Positions 39,843 to 49,739 of a stretch of DNA of 64,000 nucleotides are shown here, piece by piece (position 1 is the first letter of the stretch; the number at the start of each line of letters is the position of its first letter). The stretch lies in the NCBI GenBank assembly GCA_902465605.1, contig CABQNT010000001.1, positions 263,501 to 327,500 of the forward strand, in the 5' to 3' direction. The DNA is from Prevotella sp902465605. Lineage in GTDB: Bacteria; Bacteroidota; Bacteroidia; Bacteroidales; Bacteroidaceae. The notes beneath the pieces were generated by a model. That model did no database searches, had not been told where the DNA came from, and saw only the letters and a program-made list of their open reading frames with translations. Position numbers and translations under genes: made by a program.

Positions 39843-41378
39843 ATGAAACATCTAAACACTATGATTGCAACCATTGCTCTTGGACTCCTGATGGTCTTGC
39901 CTGACTCTATGTCAGCACAGTTCAACTGGAAGTACAACATCGAAAATGGCAAGATTGTCACTGAAGTACCTCAACGTCCCGCAGGCCAGCAGTCGGCTCT
40001 GCTGATGCGTACACCGAAAATCAAGACCGTACGTGTGGCATTTGTGGGGCTGGGTGCGCGTGGCACCTTTGCCGTAGAGCGCTGGACACACATCCCCGGC
40101 ATACAGGTCATGGCACTTTGTGATTATGTGAAAGAAAAGGCAGAGAATTGCCAAAATTTCCTGAAGAAAGCCTCGATGCCAGCAGCAGATGTCTATTTCG
40201 GAGAGTATGGATACAAGGAATTATGTAAACGCAAGGATATAGACCTGGTTTACATCGCTACCGACTGGATACATCACTTCCCCGTGGCCAAGTGCGCTAT
40301 GGAGAACGGAAAGCATGTGGCTATCGAGGTGCCATCGGCCATGAATCTGCATGAGATATGGCAGCTCATCGACATGTCCGAAAAGTACAGGCTGCACTGT
40401 GTGATGCTGGAGAACTGCTGTTACGATTTCTTTGAGCTGAACTCACTGAACATGGCACAGAAAGGATTATTTGGGGAAGTGATTTACGCACAGGGGGCAT
40501 ACCGGCATTACTTGTTCTCGTATTGGGATCAGTATTGGAAAAAGGACAAGAGCAATAAACTGGGCTGGCGACTGGACTATAACATGAAATACCGTGGCGA
40601 CGTATATCCGACCCATGGACTAGGGCCTATTGCGCAAGTAATGAACATCCATCGCGGTGATAGAATGAAGACCCTGGTAGCAATGGATACCAAGTCGTTT
40701 AATGGGAAAAAGAATGTTGAGCAAATAAGCGGCGAGCCTTGTAGCAAGTTTGCCAATGGTGATCATACCACAACCTTGATCAGCACAGAGAAAGGAAAGA
40801 TCATCGAGATTCATCACAACGTGATGACATCGCAGCCTTACAACAGAATGTATCAGCTTACTGGTACCGAGGGGTTTGCCAACAAATACCCCATCGAGGG
40901 CTACGCTCTGTCCTCGAAGAACATGAGGCAAGGAGGCGTGATTCCATCTAGTGATGACCTCACTGCACATGAATACCTTTCCAAGGAGGACAAGGAAGCC
41001 GTGGAAAAGGTTTATACAAATCCTATTGTGACGAAATATGGTAAAGTGGCCAAAGAGGTTGGTGGCCATGGCGGTATGGATTTCATCATGGACAGCCGCT
41101 TGGTTTATTGCCTGCAAAATGGCTTGCCTATGGATATTGATGTATACGATTTGGCGGAATGGTGCTGTTTGGCAGAGTTGGGTGCCATTGCCATGGACAA
41201 TGGTAATCTTCCAGTTGAAGTGCCAGACTTTACAAGAGGTAGTTGGAATACCATCAAAGGCTACTCACATGCCTTTGCAACACCAGAGGATGAGGCCGCT
41301 AACGAAGCTCAAGCTAAAGCGTTCACTGCTAAATTGAAGGAAAAAGGCAAACGCTATTGGGAGAAAAAAGACAAATAA
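39843..41378 (+). CDS. GH109-like Gfo/Idh/MocA family enzyme
   Basis: 511 aa with a signal peptide (MIATIALGLLMVLPDSMSAQ region). Rossmann motif GLGARGTF at about 69-76, the block ATDWIHHFPVAKCAMENGKHVAIEVPSA, and GDVYPTHGLGPIAQVMNIHRGDRM match the GH109 NAD-dependent glycosidase group rather than simple dehydrogenases. GH109 acts on alpha-N-acetylgalactosamine by NAD-dependent chemistry. It is the first gene of a putative operon with the SusC/SusD pair (24 bases to SusC). The substrate specificity here is not proven. Confidence 0.82.
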   Translation: MKHLNTMIATIALGLLMVLPDSMSAQFNWKYNIENGKIVTEVPQRPAGQQSALLMRTPKIKTVRVAFVGLGARGTFAVERWTHIPGIQVMALCDYVKEKAENCQNFLKKASMPAADVYFGEYGYKELCKRKDIDLVYIATDWIHHFPVAKCAMENGKHVAIEVPSAMNLHEIWQLIDMSEKYRLHCVMLENCCYDFFELNSLNMAQKGLFGEVIYAQGAYRHYLFSYWDQYWKKDKSNKLGWRLDYNMKYRGDVYPTHGLGPIAQVMNIHRGDRMKTLVAMDTKSFNGKKNVEQISGEPCSKFANGDHTTTLISTEKGKIIEIHHNVMTSQPYNRMYQLTGTEGFANKYPIEGYALSSKNMRQGGVIPSSDDLTAHEYLSKEDKEAVEKVYTNPIVTKYGKVAKEVGGHGGMDFIMDSRLVYCLQNGLPMDIDVYDLAEWCCLAELGAIAMDNGNLPVEVPDFTRGSWNTIKGYSHAFATPEDEAANEAQAKAFTAKLKEKGKRYWEKKDK

Positions 41379-41402
41379 ATGAAAACCTAACCTAAATATA
41401 CT

Positions 41403-44400
41403 ATGTGTGGATTCATTAACTCAAAAATGTTGGCTTGTGTATTTGCTGGTACTTTATTGGGAGTGCCACTGCAGATGACCGCTCAGCAACAGAAAGTGTC
41501 GCTCAAGCTTAACCAAGCAAGCTTGAAGAAGACATTAAGTGAGATTGAAAAGAGAACTCAGTACAAATTCAGTTACCGTGACGTGACGTTGGATGGTTGC
41601 GAGCCGGTCACAATTCAGAAGAAGAATGTGACCGTGGCAGCCTTGCTGTCTGAGATTCTCGGTGCGCGAGGGTTGGAGTACAAGTGGGTTCAACCCTCTA
41701 CGATCATTGTTTCCGCCAAGGTGACAGCGCGGCAGAAAAATAGGAAAGAAACGAAGGTAACTGGTGTGGTTGTCGACACGCAAGGCAACCCCGTGATTGG
41801 TGCTACGGTGCAAGTGCCAGGCAAGAACGTTGGTACCGCAACCGATTTATCTGGCAGATTCGCGCTGACTGTGGACGAAAACGATCAGCTGGAGATCAGC
41901 TATATCGGTTATCAGACGGTACACACCCGTGCCAGGAGCAATATGAGCATTACGTTGAAAGATGATTTAGAGTCGCTCGACGAGGTGGTGGTTGTAGGCT
42001 ATGGCACGCAACGCAAGCGCGACTTGACGGGTTCTATTGCCCGACTGAATGGTGATGACCTGAAGTTTGACGGTGTGTCCTCGGTATCGCAAGCATTGGG
42101 TGGCAAGGCGGCTGGTCTGTATGTTCGTCAGAACAGTGCCCAGCCTGGTGGTGGCATCGACATTCTGGTGCGTGGCGCCGGCAGCGTCAATGCGGGCAAC
42201 GATCCGCTCTACATTGTTGATGGATTCCCCATTGCCAAACTCGACCAGCCCAATGGTGGTGATAAAAAGATGGATCCTGGTACACAGAGTATACTCAACT
42301 TCCTCAATCCGAACGACATCGAGTCAATCGAGGTGTTAAAAGATGCCTCTGCCACCTCTATCTATGGAGCGCGGGCAGCCAGTGGCGTGGTCATCATCAC
42401 GACCAAACGAGGTAAGACCGGCAGTGCCAAAGTGTCTTATTCTTATGACTTCTCCTACCAGAAATACGCCGACATCTATGATCTCCTCCCATTGCGGGAA
42501 TGGATGCAGGTGCGCAACGATATGACGTTGGAGCTCTATATGTGGAACAACCAAGTGGCTCCTTATGGCAAGAAAACTATGGCCGAGGCAGATGCCAATC
42601 CCTATAACGGTGTGAAACTGGTCTATCCGTACACGGCCAGTCAGATTGCGGCTGCTGGTGAGGGTACCGATTGGCTGGGACTAATCACGCGCAACGGCTA
42701 CATCAACGAGCACAATGTCAACCTGCAGGGTGGTAGTGAAAAAACACAGTATATGCTGTCGTTCAACTATTTCGACCAGAAAGGTATTGTGCGAAACTCA
42801 GGACTGACGCGCTATACGCTGAAATCTAATATTGACCAAGGCTTCCTGAATATCTTCAAGACCGGTCTGAACCTGACACTCACACGTATTGAGAATGACA
42901 ACACGCAGTTGGGGGCAGCTGAATATGAGAACTCTGGCATTATCCGGTCGGCCATTCAGATGAGTCCGGAAGTTAAGGCCTATGATGCCGAGACAGGCAC
43001 TTATCCCGTCAATCCTTTATTGCCGAAACTACCCAACCCATACTCATTGCTTACCAATACCGACCGTGGGCGAACTAACCGCCTGATAGGAAACGTGTAT
43101 CTCGAGGCCCGTCCCGTGGACGGACTGCTGCTTCGCGGTGCATTGGGTGTGGATCATGCGCAGTTAGACCGCAAAACCTATCAACCACGAACCACGGTGA
43201 ATGGCAATGCTAATGGTGGCGTGGCCTATATCTACAACACCAACAACGACCAATATCTAGCTGAAGCCACGGCTACCTACCACAAAACCTTGGCCGATAT
43301 CCACAACGTCAACTTCATGGTAGGTGCCTCATACGAGGAGTTTAATCATGATATTTCGGAGCTTGGCAACAACAACTTCCTTACCGATGCCTTCCTTTAC
43401 AACAATCTGGATGCCGGAACGGGAACGAAGATTGTCAAGTCGAATGCCACAAAGAACAAGATGGAGTCTTACTTCATGCGTGCCTCCTATGTACTCATGG
43501 ACCGCTATCTCTTTACCGGAACCATGCGTGCCGACGGTGCCAGTGTGTTTGCTAAGAACAAAAAGTGGGGCTATTTTCCCTCAGCTTCCGTTGGCTGGTT
43601 GATTAGTGAAGAGGGATTCTTGAAGCAAACTACATGGCTCTCTAACCTGAAGCTGCGTCTTAGCTGGGGACAGACGGGCAATGCGGACATCGGTACGAAT
43701 GCCTTCGCTAGTTTCATGGCTGAAAACGCTTATGTCAACAGTGACCACAAAACGGAGATTGGTGTGAGAAAGGGCAAGATAGAGAATCCTGACCTTAAAT
43801 GGGAAACAACTACGGAATGGAACTTTGGTCTTGACTTTGGCTTCTTGAAAGGGCGTATCAGTGGTTCTGTCGACATCTACCAGCGTACCATCTCTGACCT
43901 GCTCAACTACCGCTTGTTGAATTCCTATCAGGAACTTCCAAGGGTGATGTCGAACGTTGGCAAGACGCAAGGACGTGGCATCGAGTTCGCACTCAACACA
44001 CGGAATATCCAGACGAAGGATTTCAGTTGGTCTACCGACTTTACTTTCACCAAGTATAAAGACCGTTGGAAAGAGCGAACACCCGACTGGAAGCCTGCTA
44101 TCTATGAGCGTGTTGACGACCCAATCCGACCCATCTATTCGCGTTTGTACGACCACATTCTCCAGGCAGGAGAGCCTGTTCCGGCAGCACAGCCCGACTT
44201 GCGGCCTGGTCAGATTGTTATCAAGGACGTAGACGGCTACCAGCGCGATGCCGCTGGCAATCCAATGACCGATGCTGATGGACGCTTCATGCTGACCGGT
44301 GCGCCAGATGGTAAGATTGATGACGCCGACACCAAGCTCATTGGATCGCTTGACCCAGGTTGGCTGGCTGGCCTGAACAACGTGTTTAGGTATAAAGGGT

Positions 44401-44843
44401 TTGAGTTGTCTTTCATGTTCAATGGCATGTTCGATCGCAAGATAGAGAATCCGACGATGGCTGCTTATGGTATCAATTGTAGTGGCGCGATAGGAGGCGG
44501 GAATGGATTAAGAACGAATTTAGAGCGCTGGACACCGACCAATCCTTCGACCAAGTATCCCAGTGCGTTCTTTGGTATGGGCCGTGGTAGTTATTATACC
44601 TGGGGCGACTTTTTCTATCAAGACGCATGGTTCATCCGTCTGCAAAACGTGTCGCTGAGCTATCAGCTGCCGCAAGCATGGTTGTCCAAGATTGGGTTCA
44701 TCAGCGGTTTGCGTCTGCATGCTTCGGCCAACAACCTGTTCGTCATAACTCCATACGACGGTTTGGATCCAGAGACTGACGCTTATGCGGCAGCTTATCC
44801 TAACGCAAGGACTTACAGCTTTGGTGTGAATATATCCTTTTAA
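41403..44843 (+). CDS. SusC-like TonB-dependent receptor with STN domain
   Basis: 1146 aa. After a signal peptide the STN domain spans about 30-105 (KVSLKLNQASLKKTLSEIEKRTQYKFSYRD, LSEILGARGLEYKW), then a carboxypeptidase-D-like domain (GVVVDTQGNPVIGATVQVPGKNVGTAT), then the plug with VVVGYGTQRKRDLTGSIARL, then a barrel ending in FGVNISF. The STN domain signals through FecR to the ECF sigma factor, both encoded at 48042-49677. It imports oligosaccharides across the outer membrane with the lid SusD protein. Confidence 0.93.
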   Translation: MCGFINSKMLACVFAGTLLGVPLQMTAQQQKVSLKLNQASLKKTLSEIEKRTQYKFSYRDVTLDGCEPVTIQKKNVTVAALLSEILGARGLEYKWVQPSTIIVSAKVTARQKNRKETKVTGVVVDTQGNPVIGATVQVPGKNVGTATDLSGRFALTVDENDQLEISYIGYQTVHTRARSNMSITLKDDLESLDEVVVVGYGTQRKRDLTGSIARLNGDDLKFDGVSSVSQALGGKAAGLYVRQNSAQPGGGIDILVRGAGSVNAGNDPLYIVDGFPIAKLDQPNGGDKKMDPGTQSILNFLNPNDIESIEVLKDASATSIYGARAASGVVIITTKRGKTGSAKVSYSYDFSYQKYADIYDLLPLREWMQVRNDMTLELYMWNNQVAPYGKKTMAEADANPYNGVKLVYPYTASQIAAAGEGTDWLGLITRNGYINEHNVNLQGGSEKTQYMLSFNYFDQKGIVRNSGLTRYTLKSNIDQGFLNIFKTGLNLTLTRIENDNTQLGAAEYENSGIIRSAIQMSPEVKAYDAETGTYPVNPLLPKLPNPYSLLTNTDRGRTNRLIGNVYLEARPVDGLLLRGALGVDHAQLDRKTYQPRTTVNGNANGGVAYIYNTNNDQYLAEATATYHKTLADIHNVNFMVGASYEEFNHDISELGNNNFLTDAFLYNNLDAGTGTKIVKSNATKNKMESYFMRASYVLMDRYLFTGTMRADGASVFAKNKKWGYFPSASVGWLISEEGFLKQTTWLSNLKLRLSWGQTGNADIGTNAFASFMAENAYVNSDHKTEIGVRKGKIENPDLKWETTTEWNFGLDFGFLKGRISGSVDIYQRTISDLLNYRLLNSYQELPRVMSNVGKTQGRGIEFALNTRNIQTKDFSWSTDFTFTKYKDRWKERTPDWKPAIYERVDDPIRPIYSRLYDHILQAGEPVPAAQPDLRPGQIVIKDVDGYQRDAAGNPMTDADGRFMLTGAPDGKIDDADTKLIGSLDPGWLAGLNNVFRYKGFELSFMFNGMFDRKIENPTMAAYGINCSGAIGGGNGLRTNLERWTPTNPSTKYPSAFFGMGRGSYYTWGDFFYQDAWFIRLQNVSLSYQLPQAWLSKIGFISGLRLHASANNLFVITPYDGLDPETDAYAAAYPNARTYSFGVNISF

Positions 44844-44861
44844 TTCTAACAAAAAAAGTAT

Positions 44862-46421
44862 ATGAAACGTTTCAATCAATTCAAATATAAGGTGAGCATT
44901 GTGACCTTAGTTGCGTGTGTCACCGCATTGACAGGCTGTTCCGACTTGGATCCTGTAGACTACTCGGAAATGAACAGCAATCTGTTTCCGAAAACAGAGA
45001 GTGACTATGGTGCGCTGGTTAACGAATGTTACCGCTCGATTCGCGCAAGCTGGTTCGATGGTCTGTTTTCTATGGATGAAAGGGGCTGTATGGCCATTAA
45101 TGATGCAACGACCGAGATCCTGACCCACCGTGTCCATTCGTTCAAGAATCTGCATGACTTGAACTGGAACTCTACCGACGATTATCTGGTGGGATTTTAT
45201 TATTCGGATAAAGATGGCTTCCGTGACGGATTTGCCAATGACATCAGTCGCTGTACCTCAAACTTGGCTTACATCGAGAAAGCTACCACATTGAGTGAAG
45301 AGGTGAAGAAGAAAATGATGGCAGAGGTGCGGTGCGCCCGCGCCTTTGTCTCCTACACACTTTATGATATGTTTGGCCCGCTGGTTGTGGCACCCCAGAA
45401 CTTGCTGGAGAATCCGCAAAATGACAAACCACTGGCACGCATGTCACGTGAGGAGATGGTGAAGTTCATTGAGGGCGACTTGCTCTATGCTGCCGAGAAC
45501 CTGCCATCGCCCACTGCGGCGGAGTATGGCCGATTCAGCAGCGGACTGGCCAAAATGCTGCTTATACGACTTTATCTGCATGAGACAAAAATAGACAAGA
45601 GCTATTATGATAAGGTGGAGAAGCTCGCACGCGAGCTGATGCAGCCAGCCAACGGTTATCAGTTGCAGCCGAGCTACACTAAGATGTTCGAATTGGGAGG
45701 GCAAGGCAAGCCAAATAAGGAAATCATCTTTGCCATACCTGTCAATACGGAGATGGTGAGCTGGAACAACTGGCATATGTTTGTGTTACCAGCCGATTTT
45801 GGCAGCAAAGGAATGAGTGGTGGCTATAAATGCTTGACAAGCACTTGGCATTTCTACGACAGCTTTGAGCCTAATGACGTGCGTCGAACCTATCTTTTGG
45901 CTGAATATACCAGTAAAAAGACCGGCAAACTTGTCAAGCGAGGTGAGTATCCTAATCTTGATATCGGTCCTATTCCCATGAAGTTTGGTTACGATGTCGA
46001 TTTGTTCAAAAACAGCGGTCGCAGTATGATCGATCCGATAATCTATCGCTACGCCGACGTTTATCTATCCTTGGCTGAGGCACTGTATAGGAAGCCCGGT
46101 TCTTCGGCTTCCGACAAACAAGAGGCTTTACGGTATATCAATGCTGTTCGTGAACGTGCGGGTATTGTTGCGTTGGATGCATCGGCTATTGACACGGACA
46201 CGAAGTTTGTGGAGGCGTTGCTCAAGGAACGGTGCCATGAGTTCTGGTGCGAGAACGGACAGTATCGTGCCGACCTCATCCGATTGGATAAGTTCGTGGA
46301 GTATGCCAAGACCATCAATGGGTCTCCTTATGCCGACATGACGAAAGAGCTGTATCCGCTACCCAAGAGCGTGATTGTTGACGGTAAGGGCATCGTGATC
46401 CAGAATGCTGGTTATGATTAA
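44862..46421 (+). CDS. SusD-like lipoprotein
   Basis: 519 aa. Lipobox near the N-terminus (CVTALTGC). The SusD/RagB pattern is clear: SDLDPVDYSEMNSNLFPKTESDYGALVNECYRSIRASW, ARAFVSYTLYDMFGPLV, and LYRKPGSSASDKQEALRYINAVRERAGI with CHEFWCENGQYRADLIRL in the C-terminal part. It is the sugar-binding lid of the SusC channel. It follows SusC by 18 bases. Confidence 0.93.
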   Translation: MKRFNQFKYKVSIVTLVACVTALTGCSDLDPVDYSEMNSNLFPKTESDYGALVNECYRSIRASWFDGLFSMDERGCMAINDATTEILTHRVHSFKNLHDLNWNSTDDYLVGFYYSDKDGFRDGFANDISRCTSNLAYIEKATTLSEEVKKKMMAEVRCARAFVSYTLYDMFGPLVVAPQNLLENPQNDKPLARMSREEMVKFIEGDLLYAAENLPSPTAAEYGRFSSGLAKMLLIRLYLHETKIDKSYYDKVEKLARELMQPANGYQLQPSYTKMFELGGQGKPNKEIIFAIPVNTEMVSWNNWHMFVLPADFGSKGMSGGYKCLTSTWHFYDSFEPNDVRRTYLLAEYTSKKTGKLVKRGEYPNLDIGPIPMKFGYDVDLFKNSGRSMIDPIIYRYADVYLSLAEALYRKPGSSASDKQEALRYINAVRERAGIVALDASAIDTDTKFVEALLKERCHEFWCENGQYRADLIRLDKFVEYAKTINGSPYADMTKELYPLPKSVIVDGKGIVIQNAGYD

Positions 46422-46457
46422 GGAAAAGTGCGTAGGTGGGTCGCCTAACGCTGGTGT

Positions 46458-46550
46458 CCCATCTATACACACAAATATTTTGATGATTACCAGATGACGG
46501 CATGGCTATAACCTTCATCTGGTAATGCTCTCATGGATAGATGGGTTTTT
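46458..46550 (+). terminator. Two-tier hairpin after SusD
   Basis: Outer stem CCCATCTAT (46458-46466) with ATAGATGGG (46537-46545), inner stem ATTACCAGATGA (46486-46497) with TCATCTGGTAAT (46515-46526), followed by TTTTT. Strong for an intrinsic terminator but unusual in having two stacked stems. Located between SusD and GH10. Confidence 0.7.
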
Positions 46551-46607
46551 CACTCTTCTGTCAGGATAACGATATCGCAGGTTACACATACTTAAAAAAA
46601 TACATCG

Positions 46608-47942
46608 ATGAAACACACAATATTGATTTTGATTTTCTGTTTTATTGGTTGCTTTGCCTGGGCGCAGGTGCCTCACCGGAAAGCTGCTGACGTGCGTCAT
46701 GTGATGGCAGATGCCTACTGGGACATGTGGAATGACTCCCTTCAGGAGGCCATTGACCACAACATTGACCGATACAGGAAAGCCGACGCAACAATCAAGC
46801 TGTCCGATGTCAAACCCGGAACCATAGTTCGTGTGGAGCAGCAGACTCACTCGTTCATCTTTGGCGGCAACATTTTTGTCTACGGTCAGTTGGCTACATC
46901 CGAAATGAACCGAAGGTACGAGCAGACTTTCGGCACGCTGTTCAATGCGGCAACCATACCATTTTATTGGAAAACTCTCGAACCCGAGCAGGGAAAGCTA
47001 CGCTTCGAGGCAGGTAGTCCGTATGTTTTCCGTCGTCCGCCCACCGACCCTATTGTTGATTTCTGCCAACAAAAGGGCATCATGACCAAGGGGCATGCCA
47101 TTATCTATGGCTTGCGGTTACATGGTCATCCTGCATGGATGCCCGAGAACCGGAACGTGATGGACAGTCTGTTCCAGGCACATATTCGCACCCTGGCATT
47201 GCGCTATGGTGACAAAGTAAAGCTTTGGGATGTGGTGAACGAACCCATTGACCAGGCCAACAGGGGACTTATGCCAGATGACTATACCTTCAAATGCTTC
47301 CAGTGGGCACGCCATTACTTTCCGTCTTCCGTACAGTTGAATATCAACGATGTTGATCTGCACAGTGGTGTGGATCTCCATAGACGCTATGCAGAACTGA
47401 CACGTAACCTGCTTTACAGAGGGGCAAAGATTGACCACATCGGCATTGAGATGCATATATTCGACCCTTTGGAGGCTGCCGACATAGCACGGGGAAAGGA
47501 TCCCTACATCTCTCCTGTTCTGCTGCAAGACAAGTTGGACTGTCTTAAGACTACTGACCTGCCTATTCATGTCAGTGAGGTGACAGTTTGCGCACCCGAC
47601 ACGACGGAAAATGGTAAGCTAGTTCAGGCTGTGATAGCCCGCAACCTCTACAGGTTTTGGTTTGGTTATCCTACTGTAGAGGGTATTACCTGGTGGAATG
47701 TGGTTGACGGTGGTGGCGCATCGGGCGAGCCATCTTATTCGGGTATCTATGACAGGCACATGAATGAGAAACCCGTTTATGCTGTTCTCGATAACCTGAT
47801 TAACAAAGAATGGAAGACATCGTTCACAACACGTTTGGGTAAGGACAGAACCCTAACGTTCCGAGGCTTTCGAGGAAAGTATTTTTTGACTTGGAAAGAC
47901 CGTCAGGGAAGGGAGCGACACAGGGAGTTCAACCTTGAATGA
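46608..47942 (+). CDS. GH10 endo-beta-1,4-xylanase-like enzyme
   Basis: 444 aa with signal peptide MKHTILILIFCFIGCFAWAQ (it also has an FIGC string that could serve as a lipobox). The GH10 barrel shows MTKGHAIIYGLRLHGHPAWMP, acid/base E212 in WDVVNEPID and nucleophile E324 in IHVSEVTV, with WWNVVDGG near the end. It cleaves xylan-type backbones; loop sequences depart from common xylanases, so substrate should be treated as open. It lies downstream of SusC/SusD, after a terminator, and convergent with FecR. Confidence 0.88.
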   Translation: MKHTILILIFCFIGCFAWAQVPHRKAADVRHVMADAYWDMWNDSLQEAIDHNIDRYRKADATIKLSDVKPGTIVRVEQQTHSFIFGGNIFVYGQLATSEMNRRYEQTFGTLFNAATIPFYWKTLEPEQGKLRFEAGSPYVFRRPPTDPIVDFCQQKGIMTKGHAIIYGLRLHGHPAWMPENRNVMDSLFQAHIRTLALRYGDKVKLWDVVNEPIDQANRGLMPDDYTFKCFQWARHYFPSSVQLNINDVDLHSGVDLHRRYAELTRNLLYRGAKIDHIGIEMHIFDPLEAADIARGKDPYISPVLLQDKLDCLKTTDLPIHVSEVTVCAPDTTENGKLVQAVIARNLYRFWFGYPTVEGITWWNVVDGGGASGEPSYSGIYDRHMNEKPVYAVLDNLINKEWKTSFTTRLGKDRTLTFRGFRGKYFLTWKDRQGRERHREFNLE

Positions 47943-47969
47943 GAGCTCTGTAGGGCTGTAACAAGCGTT

Positions 47970-48036
47970 GATGCCAAGGGAGAGAATGGATGCGATGCCG
48001 TTAGTGGTTACCCGTTATTACCTCACCCTTGGCATC
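47970..48036. terminator. Inverted repeat between GH10 and FecR
   Basis: GATGCCAAGGG (47970-47980) and CCCTTGGCATC (48026-48036) are an 11-bp inverted pair around 45 bases. Their location between convergent genes suggests a bidirectional terminator; no T-run is seen. Confidence 0.5.
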
Positions 48037-48041
48037 TCCTG

Positions 48042-49028
48042 TCAGTGTGACTTTTTAGTGAGGGTTACGCCATGCTCGTTGGTGTTTACCTGACAGTTGT
48101 ATAGTTTGGACAAGACAATCATACACTTGGTTAAGTCCGAGGTTGGCAAGGTTCCGGTAAAGCGGTCGTTCTCATCGATGTTTTGCAGTTGGATATCAAT
48201 GTCATAGATGGCACTAATTCTGTCAATTACCTGTTTCAAGGGCGTACTATGGAATACCATTTCGCGATGGTGCAAGGCTGTGTAGTAAGCTGTGTCCTCC
48301 CCAGTGATCGGTTCTATCTTAAAACGCCTGGATGCCTTGTCAAACGAGCAAAGTTCATAGGGCTTTACTTTAATTTGTTCTGAGGTCTTGACCGAACGCA
48401 ACGTCACCGCTCCTTCCAGTAGGCAGAGTGTAACGGTGGGCGATTCAGGATAACTGCTCAGATGAAACTTGGTTCCAGTCACCGTTACATTGATGTCTGT
48501 TCCATGAATCGTAAAGGTGTGTCGTAGGTCGTGATGTACTTCAAAATAGGCTTCTCCTTTGAAATCTATTTCCCGATGCTGGTTCGAGAAGCTGTTGGGC
48601 TGATAGGAAAGTTTTGAAGATTCATTCAAGTGTGCCTGCGTACCGTCAGGCAGACTAATGCTCACTTGTTCGCCACGACCAGTAGTGAAGACCAGTGTGT
48701 CGTCATAGGCCATATACTGGCGGTAACCCAAATACCCCAGGACTGTCAGGCAGATGGGCAGCAGTATTACTGCAGCTTGTTGTAGACGCTTCCATACCCT
48801 TCTCTGTAGCGTTGGGGTATGTGTTTGTGTAATGTGCGCATGAACGTTATTCCTAATTGTATCAATGGCCTTGTCCTGAACTCCTGAAACATCAATTTCC
48901 TCCTGCCAGTGTGTAAGCATCTCTGTCGCTAGCTCATCATCGGAAGCCAAGTTTACTTGCATGCGGAGTTGCTGCAATTCTTCCTTCGTCAATCTTGATT
49001 GCCTGTATTTTTCTACTATATTGTTCAT
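48042..49028 (-). CDS. FecR-family anti-sigma / signal transducer
   Basis: 328 aa. N-terminal cytoplasmic helices (residues 1-80) are followed by a TM helix (AAVILLPICLTVLGYLGY) and a periplasmic FecR domain (LVFTTGRGEQVSISLPDGTQAHLNESSKLSYQPN, FKGEAYFEVHHDLRHTFTIHGTDINVTVTGTKF). The C-terminal STN-like fold (PLKQVIDRISAIYDIDIQLQ, NRLTGTL-like DRFTGTLPTSDL) meets the receptor's STN domain. It controls the adjacent ECF sigma factor. Confidence 0.93.
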   Translation of the reverse strand: MNNIVEKYRQSRLTKEELQQLRMQVNLASDDELATEMLTHWQEEIDVSGVQDKAIDTIRNNVHAHITQTHTPTLQRRVWKRLQQAAVILLPICLTVLGYLGYRQYMAYDDTLVFTTGRGEQVSISLPDGTQAHLNESSKLSYQPNSFSNQHREIDFKGEAYFEVHHDLRHTFTIHGTDINVTVTGTKFHLSSYPESPTVTLCLLEGAVTLRSVKTSEQIKVKPYELCSFDKASRRFKIEPITGEDTAYYTALHHREMVFHSTPLKQVIDRISAIYDIDIQLQNIDENDRFTGTLPTSDLTKCMIVLSKLYNCQVNTNEHGVTLTKKSH

Positions 49029-49095
49029 AACCTAATATCCTCTTCTACTTGTAAAGACACGGAAAAAGCCAAAATATACTACATTTTACGATTCG

Positions 49096-49677
49096 TTAAG
49101 GAATCAGCAATGCGAGCAATACACCATAGCCCGACCTGCTGATTAGGCTCATCAGCTGTTTCAGTCCCAGTGACAGTTGGTTTCGTACGCTTTGTTCCTT
49201 CATGTTCAGCAACGCCGCAATCTCCTTGATGCTTTTTTGTTCTAAGCGCGACAGTCTGATGACCCGTTGCTGGGTAGGCGGAAGTCGTTTCAGTCCTTGT
49301 TCTATGATTCGTACAAATTCGTCGTACTCCAGTTGTGAGTCTACATGTTCAGTGCCAAGGCGGTTGCTGTATTCCACATAATCCTCAAATCGAGGACTGT
49401 TTACTGTTGCCCTATAAGCATTAATGAGCAGGTGTCGGGCTTTGATGAATACAAGGTTGAACAGTGTCTTTTCTTGTTTGATGTCGTGTCGGTGGTTCCA
49501 TATCCAGATAAAAGTGTCTTGCACAATCTCTTCTGCTGTTTCGTGTTGGTGACAATATTCCATGGCAAAGGCCAGAAGCCTGTGCGCATATAATTGATAA
49601 AGGTGATTGAATGCCCACTGCGAATCTTGTTTGAGCAGTCTAATCAGTACCTCTTCCTTTGTCGAGATTGCTTTCAT
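49096..49677 (-). CDS. ECF-type RNA polymerase sigma factor
   Basis: 193 aa. Region 2 (WAFNHLYQLYAHRLLAFAMEYCHQHETAEEIVQDTFIWIW) and region 4 (RLPPTQQRVIRLSRLEQKSIKEIAALLNMKEQSVRNQLSLGLKQL) are complete. It directs RNA polymerase to the PUL promoter when released by FecR. FecR follows 67 bases downstream on the same strand. Only 62 bases separate its start from an IS1380-type element at 49740, so its promoter may have been displaced or supplied by the IS. Confidence 0.93.
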   Translation of the reverse strand: MKAISTKEEVLIRLLKQDSQWAFNHLYQLYAHRLLAFAMEYCHQHETAEEIVQDTFIWIWNHRHDIKQEKTLFNLVFIKARHLLINAYRATVNSPRFEDYVEYSNRLGTEHVDSQLEYDEFVRIIEQGLKRLPPTQQRVIRLSRLEQKSIKEIAALLNMKEQSVRNQLSLGLKQLMSLISRSGYGVLLALLIP

Positions 49678-49739
49678 GTGACACGAACGATGGTGTTTTA
49701 GTTCATTTTGGTAATAGGAAAAAGTTGTAAACTCAACAG

